Of a DNA stretch of 8,190 nucleotides, positions 1-6,164 are shown piece by piece. This stretch comes from Methyloprofundus sp. (lineage in GTDB: Bacteria > Pseudomonadota > Gammaproteobacteria > Methylococcales > Methylomonadaceae), in contig WTCN01000105.1 of NCBI GenBank assembly GCA_013138555.1, positions 1-8,190 on the forward strand, written 5' to 3'. Each line of letters begins with the position of its first letter. The first letter of the stretch is position 1. The translations under genes and the position numbers were made by a program. The notes under the pieces were generated by a model. The model searched no databases and was not told where the DNA came from. It saw only the letters and a list, made by a program, of their open reading frames with translations.

Positions 1-92
1 TATTTTTCCTCTGCACTATTTGCACTTAGCTGCAAAGACAATAGCAGCAAAACAATCAATAAACAAAACTGGGAAAACACCTTAGTTATCAT
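1..92 (-). CDS. N-terminal fragment of a secreted or membrane-anchored protein (signal peptide), runs off the window
   Basis: This is a short partial gene read leftward from an ATG at 90-92; 30 codons are visible before the window edge. The residues form a classical Sec signal: a basic start (MITK), a long hydrophobic core (about residues 9-22, rich in Leu) and a small-residue region LSANSA followed by EEK. Cleavage is plausible after LSA or after NSA. A good Shine-Dalgarno sequence, AGGAAG (101-106 on the minus strand), sits 8 nt before the ATG. The combination of ribosome site, start and signal peptide makes it a real gene despite its length. The mature protein is outside the window, so no function can be given. 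It is read in the same direction as topA, about 470 bp beyond the topA stop, and probably has its own promoter. Confidence 0.72.
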   Translation of the reverse strand, partial: MITKVFSQFCLLIVLLLLSLQLSANSAEEK

Positions 93-143
93 CACCTAAA
101 CTTCCTGAATAATTTTTCAAACGAGTTTTTACTATAAATTCTG

Positions 144-159
144 TGCTAACCTAATGCCA
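144..159 (-). promoter_or_regulatory. Possible sigma-54 (RpoN) -24/-12 promoter for the signal-peptide gene
   Basis: Read on the minus strand this is TGGCATTAGGTTAGCA. It has the invariant GG and GC separated by exactly 10 nt, and matches the consensus TGGCAC-N5-TTGCA except for two or three positions. It lies 52 bp upstream of the ATG at 92, which would give a leader of about 40 nt. A single 16-nt match can arise by chance, so this is a candidate only. A weak TATAGT box on the same strand, just downstream (131-136), could serve a sigma-70 promoter instead. Confidence 0.3.
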
Positions 160-190
160 TAAGATTCTCAGAAATTTACAACCAATAGAC

Positions 191-245
191 GGAAGCGGGA
201 TCTTTAGCTCCGCCTCCAGCCTGCGGGACTAAAGATCCCGCCTCC
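191..245. repeat. Long palindromic REP-like element
   Basis: Perfect 13-bp inverted arms GCGGGATCTTTAG (195-207) and CTAAAGATCCCGC (229-241) are extended outside by three more pairs after one mismatch (191-193 with 243-245). They are extended inside by a CCGC/GCGG stem (210-213 with 223-226). The G+C-rich arms stand out from the AT-rich surroundings. The symmetry and structure resemble dispersed REP-type palindromes seen between genes in many gammaproteobacteria. There is no T-run on either side, so an intrinsic terminator is unlikely. Whether it is repeated elsewhere in the genome cannot be seen here. Confidence 0.6.
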
Positions 246-371
246 AAGTACTAAAATAATGATAGACATAAACTGACTGCTCAGAATACATGGAAATTAT
301 TTATCTGAAAGTCTATATACTCCTTAAATAACCGCTCAAATAATATCTTACAATCAGTACATTACAAACTT

Positions 372-558
372 GGGGAGTAGGCTAAAGAGGCTGTGAAAGT
401 ATTATGTGTAGGTTGGGGTGAAGCATGAACCCCAACAACTGAGGCTAGGTAAGTCATTGAATATTGGGGGTCGCAAGCTCACCCCAACCTACGAAATCTG
501 TCTTTTTAGATATATTATTGAATACTTTCACAGTCTCTAAAGCCTACGTCCCGGTTTT
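372..558. repeat. Interrupted hairpin flanking the MITE-like element (possible former topA-distal terminator)
   Basis: If 387-537 and one TAAA copy are removed, the two flanks join as GTAGGC-TAAA-GCCTAC. The stem extends outward to GGG (373-375) and CCC (550-552) past one mismatch and one G-T pair, and GGTTTTT follows at 553-559 on the plus strand. This would be a compact 11-bp hairpin with a 4-nt loop, located just after the topA stop. Its T-run is on the plus strand, so as a terminator for leftward topA it would be weak. The reconstruction is inferred from one sequence. Confidence 0.35.
387..537. mobile_element. 151-bp MITE-like element with 17-bp terminal inverted repeats
   Basis: The ends are GAGGCTGTGAAAGTATT (387-403) and its inverted copy (521-537), identical at 16 of 17 positions. 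The tetranucleotide TAAA flanks both sides (383-386 and 538-541), as expected for a 4-bp target duplication. The interior carries no coding sequence. It contains two oppositely oriented copies of a smaller hairpin unit, GTAGGTTGGGGTGA (408-421 and, inverted, 479-492), each with its own TTGGGGT/ACCCCAA stem (413-419 with 429-435; 464-471 with 481-487). A non-autonomous transposable element mobilised by a transposase elsewhere is the simplest reading. The alternative is that it is a 32-bp imperfect inverted repeat (372-403 with 521-552) belonging to a longer palindromic repeat family. Confidence 0.6.
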
Positions 559-562
559 TGTA

Positions 563-2881
563 TTAGCTTGTTGGTCCGTTAATATCTTCAGGGTCACCCT
601 CATAAGGCGTTGCATATTTACAATCCTTCTGTGGGCAAACCTTTTCCGGGCCACGACGTTTAGTCGTCTTAAGTGTCAGGATTGGCCAGGCACAAGCAGG
701 GCAAGGTTCATTAACGGGAACATTCCATAGTGCATAATCACATTTAGGATATCCCGAGCAAGAGTAGAATACTTTTTTGTTGCGCGACTTGCGTTTAAGT
801 ATGCTGCCTTTTTTACACTTAGGACATTCTACCCCAGTATCTAATGGCTTTTCTAAAGGCTCTATATATTTACATTTGGGGTAGGTGCTACAGCCGATAA
901 ATTTACCATAGCGCCCTGTTTTAATCACTAAATCAGATTCACAGTCAGGGCATTTCCGCCCCTCTATGATTTCAGGTGCATTTGACTCTGTACCATCATC
1001 ATCTAAGTTACGTGTATAGGAACAGGTTGGATAGTCCGTACAGCCGATAAAACGCCCATTGCGTCCTAAACGAATAGACAGTTGTTTGCCACATTCGGGG
1101 CATTTTTCATCGATGGCTTCCTGAGTCACATCTTTACGTTGCACCGATTCTTCCTTATCATGAATCAGTTTGGTAAACGGTGTCCAGAAATCACGCATCA
1201 GCGGTATCCAGTCTTTTTCGCCACGCGAGACCGCATCTAAATTATCTTCCAGGTTCGCGGTAAAATCATAATCGACATATTTAGTAAAATGCTCGGTCAG
1301 GAATTTATTGACAATCCGCCCCACATCAGTTGGGTAGAAACGCTTGCTCTCAAGTGTGACATATTCACGGTTTTGCAAGGTCGAAATAATCGAGGCATAA
1401 GTCGATGGGCGGCCAATACCATGCTCTTCCAGTGATTTAACCAGGCTTGCTTCGCTATAACGTGGCGGTGGCTCGGTAAAATGCTGATTGGTGACAATGG
1501 CTTCTAAAGGAATTGAATCACCTTCAGCCATTGCAGGCAAAAAGGTTTCTTTATCGTCCCCTTCTTTACTATCATCCTTGCCTTCCAGGTAGACCGTCAT
1601 AAAGCCAGGCTTTGCTATCACGGAACCTGTCGCACGGAACAGGTTTTTTTCACTGCCACAGGCTAGATCAACGGCAACGGTATTGATGGTTGCGTGAATC
1701 ATTTGACAGGCAATGGTGCGCTTCCAGATCAGGTCATATAGCTTGAACTGGTCGCTGCTTAAATGCTTTTTAAGCTCGGCTGGTGTTTGCTGTGCGACAG
1801 TCGGGCGAATGGCTTCATGCGCTTCCTGTGCATTTTTAGACTTGGTTTTAAATGAGCGGGGGGCTTTGGGAACCTGATCGGCTCCGTATTTTTCGCTAAT
1901 TAATTGGCGAATATTTTCCAGCGCTTCGTCCGCCAGGTTTACCGAGTCAGTACGCATATAGGTAATTAACCCGGCAGCTTCGCCACCCCCTATATCCATT
2001 CCTTCATACAATTGCTGAGCAACCATCATGGTGCGCTTGGTAGTGAATCCCAGTTTACGTGCGGCTTCTTGTTGTAGGGTAGAGGTAATGAAAGGCGCTG
2101 CAGGATTACGTTTGCGTTGTTTTTTTTCTAATTTGGTAACACTGAGTACGCCATTTGCGGCTACAATCAGGTCTTGTTGGGTTGCCTGTGCCTGTGTGTC
2201 GTTTTGTATACTAAACTGGCTTAGTTTTTCGCCATTATAATGCGTAAGTTTGGCTTTAAAGGCTTGTTTCTCATGCGTAAGTTTGGCAGTAATTGACCAG
2301 TACTCACGTGTTTTAAAAGCTTCAATTTCCAGTTCGCGCTCAACAATCATGCGTAGCGCAGGACTTTGCACCCGACCGGCAGATAGGCCGCGGCGAATTT
2401 TTTTCCACAGCAAGGGAGATAGGTTAAAGCCGACCAGATAATCCAGTGCCCGGCGTGCCTGCTGGGCATCAACCAGATTAATGGCAATTTCTCCCGGGTT
2501 TGCTATCGCATGGGTCACCGCTTTTTTGGTGATCTCATGGAAAACGACACGATGAACCTGCTTATTTTTCAGCAGTTTTTTTGCTTTGAGTAGTTCCAGC
2601 AAGTGCCATGAAATCGCTTCGCCCTCTCTATCGGGGTCAGTCGCGAGATAAAGCGTTTCAGCGCCTTTAAGCGCTTTGGTAATCGCTTGTACATGGCGTT
2701 GGTTGCGCTCTTGAACCTGGTACTTCATGGCAAAATCATTATCTGGATCGACTGCACCTTCTTTGGGGATAAGGTCACGTAAGTGGCCATAAGAAGCGAG
2801 AACCTGGAAATCTTTACCCAGATATTTTTCGATGGTCTTAGATTTTGCTGGCGACTCTACGATGATTAAATTTTTGCTCAT
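563..2881 (-). CDS. topA: DNA topoisomerase I (type IA)
   Basis: This enzyme relaxes negative supercoils in a Mg2+-dependent reaction through a 5'-phosphotyrosine intermediate. I start it at ATG 2881 (772 aa); an upstream in-frame TTG at 2893 adds only four residues before MSKNLIIVESPAKS, the usual N-terminus. The Toprim domain covers the first ~120 residues, with NLIIVESPAKSKTIEKYLG and the metal motif DPDREGEA near 82-89. SAGRVQSPALRMIVEREL (about 167-184) and the catalytic tyrosine in GLITYMRTDS (Y308) mark the core, and EHGIGRPSTYASII near 486-499 is also conserved. The tail carries four zinc modules with Cys pairs at about 594/597-614/620, 644/647-664/670, 686/689-708/714 and 727/730-749/754. 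The length is typical, somewhat shorter than the E. coli protein. It starts 18 bp after smg stops and is probably translated from the dprA-smg-topA transcript; no strong Shine-Dalgarno is visible. Confidence 0.98.
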   Translation of the reverse strand: MSKNLIIVESPAKSKTIEKYLGKDFQVLASYGHLRDLIPKEGAVDPDNDFAMKYQVQERNQRHVQAITKALKGAETLYLATDPDREGEAISWHLLELLKAKKLLKNKQVHRVVFHEITKKAVTHAIANPGEIAINLVDAQQARRALDYLVGFNLSPLLWKKIRRGLSAGRVQSPALRMIVERELEIEAFKTREYWSITAKLTHEKQAFKAKLTHYNGEKLSQFSIQNDTQAQATQQDLIVAANGVLSVTKLEKKQRKRNPAAPFITSTLQQEAARKLGFTTKRTMMVAQQLYEGMDIGGGEAAGLITYMRTDSVNLADEALENIRQLISEKYGADQVPKAPRSFKTKSKNAQEAHEAIRPTVAQQTPAELKKHLSSDQFKLYDLIWKRTIACQMIHATINTVAVDLACGSEKNLFRATGSVIAKPGFMTVYLEGKDDSKEGDDKETFLPAMAEGDSIPLEAIVTNQHFTEPPPRYSEASLVKSLEEHGIGRPSTYASIISTLQNREYVTLESKRFYPTDVGRIVNKFLTEHFTKYVDYDFTANLEDNLDAVSRGEKDWIPLMRDFWTPFTKLIHDKEESVQRKDVTQEAIDEKCPECGKQLSIRLGRNGRFIGCTDYPTCSYTRNLDDDGTESNAPEIIEGRKCPDCESDLVIKTGRYGKFIGCSTYPKCKYIEPLEKPLDTGVECPKCKKGSILKRKSRNKKVFYSCSGYPKCDYALWNVPVNEPCPACAWPILTLKTTKRRGPEKVCPQKDCKYATPYEGDPEDINGPTS

Positions 2882-2899
2882 ACTTGTTATCAATCAATA

Positions 2900-3367
2900 T
2901 TAATTTAAAAAAGCCGCTGTTTCCTGATAGATGAGGTTTTCCATATGTGCGATGGCAAGTTCTTCATCTGGCTGACTAAGTAATACCATCAAGGTGATCC
3001 ACTTTAGTTCTTCAATGGAAATATGAGTGTTCTCTATTGCCATTGCTCGATCAATCACTAGCTCACGGCTGACTGAGTTAAGAATGTTCATGCCTTGTAG
3101 AAAGAGAATAAAATTACGGCACTCCATATTTAGTTTTTGGCACTCTTCTGCACAAAAAATACGAAAGCTGTAGCTAGACTTGAAGATTGGCTCTTCCTGT
3201 AATGCCAGCGTATCTAGCCATTCAAATGCCAGAGAAATATTGTGTGGATTAAAGCCAGCTGCTTTAAGCTCTGTTTGTAACATATCAGTATCAGGGATGA
3301 TGTCAGTTTCACTATCCATATAGTTTTCAAATAGATAGATCAGTACATCAAAAATGTCTTCATTCAT
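2900..3367 (-). CDS. smg: Smg family protein (DUF494)
   Basis: This 155-residue protein matches the size and character of the Smg/DUF494 family: an acidic, largely helical soluble protein beginning MNEDIFDVLIYLFENY. The family is almost always found between dprA and topA in gamma- and betaproteobacteria, exactly as here. Its biochemical role is not established. Recognisable features are the N-terminal MxEDIxDVLxYLFE stretch and a C-terminal helix ending near YQETAAFLN. There is no signal peptide, membrane segment or metal-binding cluster. The ATG at 3367 has an AGG 7 nt upstream. The gene lies 38 bp after dprA and 18 bp before topA, so it is most likely co-transcribed with both. Confidence 0.93.
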   Translation of the reverse strand: MNEDIFDVLIYLFENYMDSETDIIPDTDMLQTELKAAGFNPHNISLAFEWLDTLALQEEPIFKSSYSFRIFCAEECQKLNMECRNFILFLQGMNILNSVSRELVIDRAMAIENTHISIEELKWITLMVLLSQPDEELAIAHMENLIYQETAAFLN

Positions 3368-3405
3368 TAATGTGCCTATTTGTGGCTGGTCAGCTTGATT
3401 GCGGA

Positions 3406-4521
3406 CTATTTTATGCGTGTATAAGTACCGCCATTTGTGGCGATAATATAACCTTGTATTTCTAAAATGAGCAAGTGTGCAGCGATATTTTCTACTAAAA
3501 AGCCTGTTTCATTGACCAATTGATCTATAGAGGTGGGGCTATACATAACATAATTCAACAGGGTTTGTTGTTCTGCGTCAAGCCTGGATTTAATGTTTGT
3601 CATGTTGTTGTTATTATTTTGCACTACAGGTTGTTGAAACAAATACCCTAGTTCTTCTAATATGTCCTGTGTGGTTTCAACTAATTTGGCACCTTCGCGA
3701 ATTAACGCATTGCAACCACGTGCAAGTGGATTGTTAATGGAACCGGGTATTGCAAATACTTCTCTGTTTTGCTCCAGCGCCATGCGTGCGGTTATCAATG
3801 AGCCACTTTTCCGGGCTGCTTCTACGACCAGTAAGCCAACACATAAACCGCTAATAATGCGATTACGTCGTGGAAAATGATTTGCTTTTGCCGGGGTGCC
3901 GGGGGGGAACTCGGAAATAAGCACGCCGTGATCGACGATCTCAGTAGCAAGTTCTTTATGTGTAGCCGGGTATACGCGATCTAAGCCTGTGCCTGTCACA
4001 GCAATTGTTTTGCCCTGCACGGCTAAAGCACCGCGATGGCTTGCGGCATCTATTCCGAGTGCTAAGCCGCTGGTAATGGTGAAGCCTATATTGCTTAAAC
4101 TACTGGCAAAATCAGTTGCGATTTGAATACCTGATGTCGAGGGGTTACGGCTACCGACGATTGCAATTTGTGGAAAATGAATTAAATCTATGTCACCACG
4201 GGCAAATAAGATGGCGGGTGGATCGGGAATTTCTTTTAACTTTTCCGGGTAATCGGCATCGGTATATAACAGGATATGATTATTGGTCTGCTCTAGCCAT
4301 AGCAAGTCTTGCTCTACCGTTTCCCAGTCGGGTTTTTTAATGGCGCTAATACTTTTTTCAGGCAGGCCTAATTTAACCAGTGTGGCGCGTGACTCAGAAA
4401 AAAGTTGTTCAGGGGAGCAGTAGTCCAGACATTTTAAAAAAGTTCTATTGCCTATGCCTGGAGTACGCATAAGCGCAAGCCAATATTTTTCTGGACTAGA
4501 GCTGATTACAGTTGGCGGCAT
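3406..4521 (-). CDS. dprA: DNA-processing protein DprA (Smf)
   Basis: DprA binds single-stranded DNA entering during natural transformation, protects it and loads RecA. The 371-residue protein has the standard layout. An N-terminal helix-hairpin/SAM-like region (about 1-70, PGIGNRTFLKCLDYCSPEQL) comes first. The Rossmann-like DprA core (about 85-290) contains IVGSRNPS (121-128), SGLALGID (151-158), GTGLDRVYP, the nucleic-acid-binding PRRNRIISGL (217-226) and EAARKSGSLITA (234-245). A C-terminal winged-helix domain (about 312-371) completes it. The linker at 301-306 is QNNNNN, a short asparagine run encoded by AAT/AAC codons. The start ATG at 4521 has only a weak GGTAAG-type ribosome site, but no better start fits the family N-terminus. 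It heads the dprA-smg-topA group. The protein also exists in non-competent bacteria, so its presence alone does not prove competence. Confidence 0.97.
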   Translation of the reverse strand: MPPTVISSSPEKYWLALMRTPGIGNRTFLKCLDYCSPEQLFSESRATLVKLGLPEKSISAIKKPDWETVEQDLLWLEQTNNHILLYTDADYPEKLKEIPDPPAILFARGDIDLIHFPQIAIVGSRNPSTSGIQIATDFASSLSNIGFTITSGLALGIDAASHRGALAVQGKTIAVTGTGLDRVYPATHKELATEIVDHGVLISEFPPGTPAKANHFPRRNRIISGLCVGLLVVEAARKSGSLITARMALEQNREVFAIPGSINNPLARGCNALIREGAKLVETTQDILEELGYLFQQPVVQNNNNNMTNIKSRLDAEQQTLLNYVMYSPTSIDQLVNETGFLVENIAAHLLILEIQGYIIATNGGTYTRIK

Positions 4522-4719
4522 ATATTCTTACCATAAAGGACTTGAAGGGGTTGCTGTATTGACAGGATAATTTTTATTGCGCTGTTGGCGATGAACTTAA
4601 CACGGGACAGCGACTAATGTAGCTATGCGCTATCCCGTCTTGAATGGTTTATGTCCTCCGCAGCATAAACGCCTAGGATAAAGGGTTAATGCTTTTGTGA
4701 CTGGGTCGTAGGGTTAGGG
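4522..4719. other. tsaP-dprA intergenic gap
   Basis: The 198 bp between the tsaP stop and the dprA start contain no open frame with a ribosome site. They hold the hairpin at 4602-4638 and a smaller one at 4648-4669. No convincing -35/-10 pair could be assigned to dprA, although the length of the gap makes a separate dprA promoter likely. Confidence 0.5.
4602..4638. repeat. Imperfect hairpin between tsaP and dprA
   Basis: The arms ACGGGACAGCG (4602-4612) and CGCTATCCCGT (4628-4638) pair over 11 positions with a single mismatch (a G-U wobble in one of the two RNA strands), around a 15-nt loop. A second stem, TTTATG/CATAAA (4648-4653 with 4664-4669), follows. Neither is followed by a T-run in the leftward direction, so a classical intrinsic terminator for tsaP is not supported. 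It may be a dispersed palindromic repeat or an attenuating RNA structure. Confidence 0.5.
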
Positions 4720-5769
4720 TTATTGTTCAGGAGTCCGTACTTTATCTAAAATACGGATATTCTTATTGGCATACATGACTAATGCATAACTAACGCGTTC
4801 AAAGGTACGGAAAACCAGGGCGATACCTGCTTCCTGGTCGGGTAATTTAACCAGTTCATTTTTATTTTTATGAAAGGGGTCAGAGATAAGCTTGCCATTT
4901 TGCATGATACTGAGTATATGCCCCGCTTTAACTCCGTCAACGTTGCCTTTGCTTAAGACAATAATATCATATTGACCAATTTCCTGAACACCATTGAGTA
5001 CGCTGATAATAGAGCCTTGAATTAACTCTGTGGGAGGTGTCGGGAAAAAGTTCATGACCGCATTCTCTTCTGAAGTTGGCATAAGCCGGTCGCCACGACG
5101 AACCTCTCTTTTAGTATTGGTAATGCGTAAAGTGGCCGGGTCACCTAAATTAAGAATAACATTATCGGCAATATACTGTGCTTCATAACCTAAAATTTCA
5201 TTAGTTTCAGGGTCTGTATAAGTGATTCCGGGTCGGTATGTTGTGTATGCGAGGTATTCAGGTTTTAGAATGGAGCGTACAAAAATTTCGTTACCCGCCC
5301 CGGCGACTATATGTTCTCCCGAAAAATCAACAATATAAGGGGCGTTGTCAAGCTCATTTTTATTGACGACTTTAGGGGAGTTGAGGTAGGGGGCAATGTC
5401 CTCACGTGGAATGATGGCAATCGCAGTATTAGCATCTTTTATGCGCATATGTGGGTAAAGCATGGCATCTGTATGCGGAGGAGATTGGTCGCTAGCGATA
5501 CAAAGCATAGGATTACCATCAATAAAGCAAAGCGATATCACATCACCGGGATAAATAAGGTGTGGATCATTGATTTGAGTATTGTGTCGCCATACTTTTG
5601 ACCACTCCCATGGGTTTTTTAAAAATTTAGCGGCTATGCCCCACAGTGTATCGCCTTTAACGACAATATGCTGTGCTGGATGGGATGGATTCAGTTTGAC
5701 TGCATCCGCCAGACAGGACAGGCTGAAGGTGAGGGAAAGAATAAGTCCGATAATTGCTTTAGAAGCCAT
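4720..5769 (-). CDS. tsaP: LysM-domain protein, TsaP-type secretin-associated factor
   Basis: TsaP proteins bind peptidoglycan and associate with the type IV pilus secretin in the periplasm. I start it at ATG 5769 (349 aa), followed directly by a signal peptide (MASKAIIGLILSLTFSLS...) with likely cleavage after ALA-type ADA at 21-23. The in-frame TTG at 5790 would put seven polar residues ahead of it, and a GGA about 8 nt before the ATG favours 5769. A LysM domain covers about 34-81: VVKGDTLWGIAAKFL, then WxxxWRHNTQINDPHLIYPGDVI. The C-terminal portion (about 251-346) carries the conserved block IGQYDIIVLSKGNVDGVKAGHILSI and FRTFERVSYALVM, matching the FlgT-C-like domain of this family. Location beside dprA repeats the arrangement known in Pseudomonas. 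The symbol is assigned by domain order and neighbourhood, not by an alignment. The promoter was not identified. Confidence 0.82.
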   Translation of the reverse strand: MASKAIIGLILSLTFSLSCLADAVKLNPSHPAQHIVVKGDTLWGIAAKFLKNPWEWSKVWRHNTQINDPHLIYPGDVISLCFIDGNPMLCIASDQSPPHTDAMLYPHMRIKDANTAIAIIPREDIAPYLNSPKVVNKNELDNAPYIVDFSGEHIVAGAGNEIFVRSILKPEYLAYTTYRPGITYTDPETNEILGYEAQYIADNVILNLGDPATLRITNTKREVRRGDRLMPTSEENAVMNFFPTPPTELIQGSIISVLNGVQEIGQYDIIVLSKGNVDGVKAGHILSIMQNGKLISDPFHKNKNELVKLPDQEAGIALVFRTFERVSYALVMYANKNIRILDKVRTPEQ

Positions 5770-6080
5770 GTTTTTATTCCAATCTATCAAAAAATAAGTG
5801 ACTCAGTGTTGTCGTGAGGGTTTATTTTCACAGAATAATGGCCAACACTAAGCTTGTTTAAGTTAAAGTTTAGATGATTTCGGATAGAAATCTAGGTGAA
5901 TTTGTATCTTACTGAGTAGGGTGCAAAAAATAAGCGGTCTTTAGTGGAATTTATATAAACGGTAGGCATCTTTTGCTGGGTGGTTTATTCTAAAAAAGTT
6001 TGGGTTTTATAGGGAGGGTCTTTTTGTGCTAACCTTATCAGTTGCGCGCTAAATTTTATAAATCCAGTGTACGAACAATA
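5770..6080. other. Divergent intergenic region between tsaP and hrcA
   Basis: This AT-rich segment must hold the leftward tsaP promoter and any upstream control of hrcA. I see no gene in it. Several AT-rich boxes occur, such as TTTATATAAA near 5950-5959, but none is paired with a good -35 at proper spacing on either strand, so no promoter is called here. Confidence 0.5.
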
Positions 6081-6109
6081 TTGCTTCTAAAGTAATAAAC
6101 TGGTATTTT
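6081..6109 (+). promoter_or_regulatory. Probable sigma-70-type promoter of hrcA
   Basis: TTGCTT (6081-6086) and TATTTT (6104-6109) are separated by exactly 17 bp. The hexamers match the consensus only in part (3 of 6 and 4 of 6). The predicted start near 6116 falls on the left arm of the CIRCE operator, the usual geometry for HrcA repression, which strengthens an otherwise modest match. Confidence 0.5.
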
Positions 6110-6114
6110 CTCTG

Positions 6115-6141
6115 TTGTCACTCGTATTCGCGCAGTGCTAA
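6115..6141 (+). promoter_or_regulatory. CIRCE operator (HrcA binding site)
   Basis: The left arm TTGTCACTC (6115-6123) and right arm CAGTGCTAA (6133-6141) are separated by exactly 9 bp. The consensus is TTAGCACTC-N9-GAGTGCTAA, so 7 of 9 and 8 of 9 positions match. HrcA binds this inverted repeat as a dimer and blocks transcription until heat or unfolded proteins withdraw it. The site lies 23 bp ahead of the hrcA start and overlaps the expected transcription start, so hrcA, and any genes transcribed with it, should be autoregulated. Confidence 0.85.
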
Positions 6142-6164
6142 TAATTATTTTTCCTGAGGCTTGT

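Larger units (their letters stand above)
93..562. other. Intergenic region between topA and the signal-peptide gene
   Basis: This 470-bp stretch has no convincing coding sequence on either strand; the open frames that reach into it are shadows of topA or of the repeats. It holds a possible sigma-54 promoter for the leftward gene at 1-92, a long imperfect palindrome (191-245) and a MITE-like element (387-537). The AT-rich piece 246-371 contains nothing I recognise. Confidence 0.7.

Noticed and set aside
2028..2441. Plus-strand open frames inside topA (2028-2240 and 2250-2441)
   Set aside because: They lie wholly antisense to a highly conserved gene, have no ribosome site and no recognisable domain.
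4559..4564. Perfect TTGACA on the plus strand
   Set aside because: No -10 box occurs at 16-18 bp, and no rightward gene follows.
4709..4722. Telomere-like GGGTTAGGGTTA at the tsaP stop
   Set aside because: It is two copies of a hexamer, partly coding, with no further repeat; coincidence.
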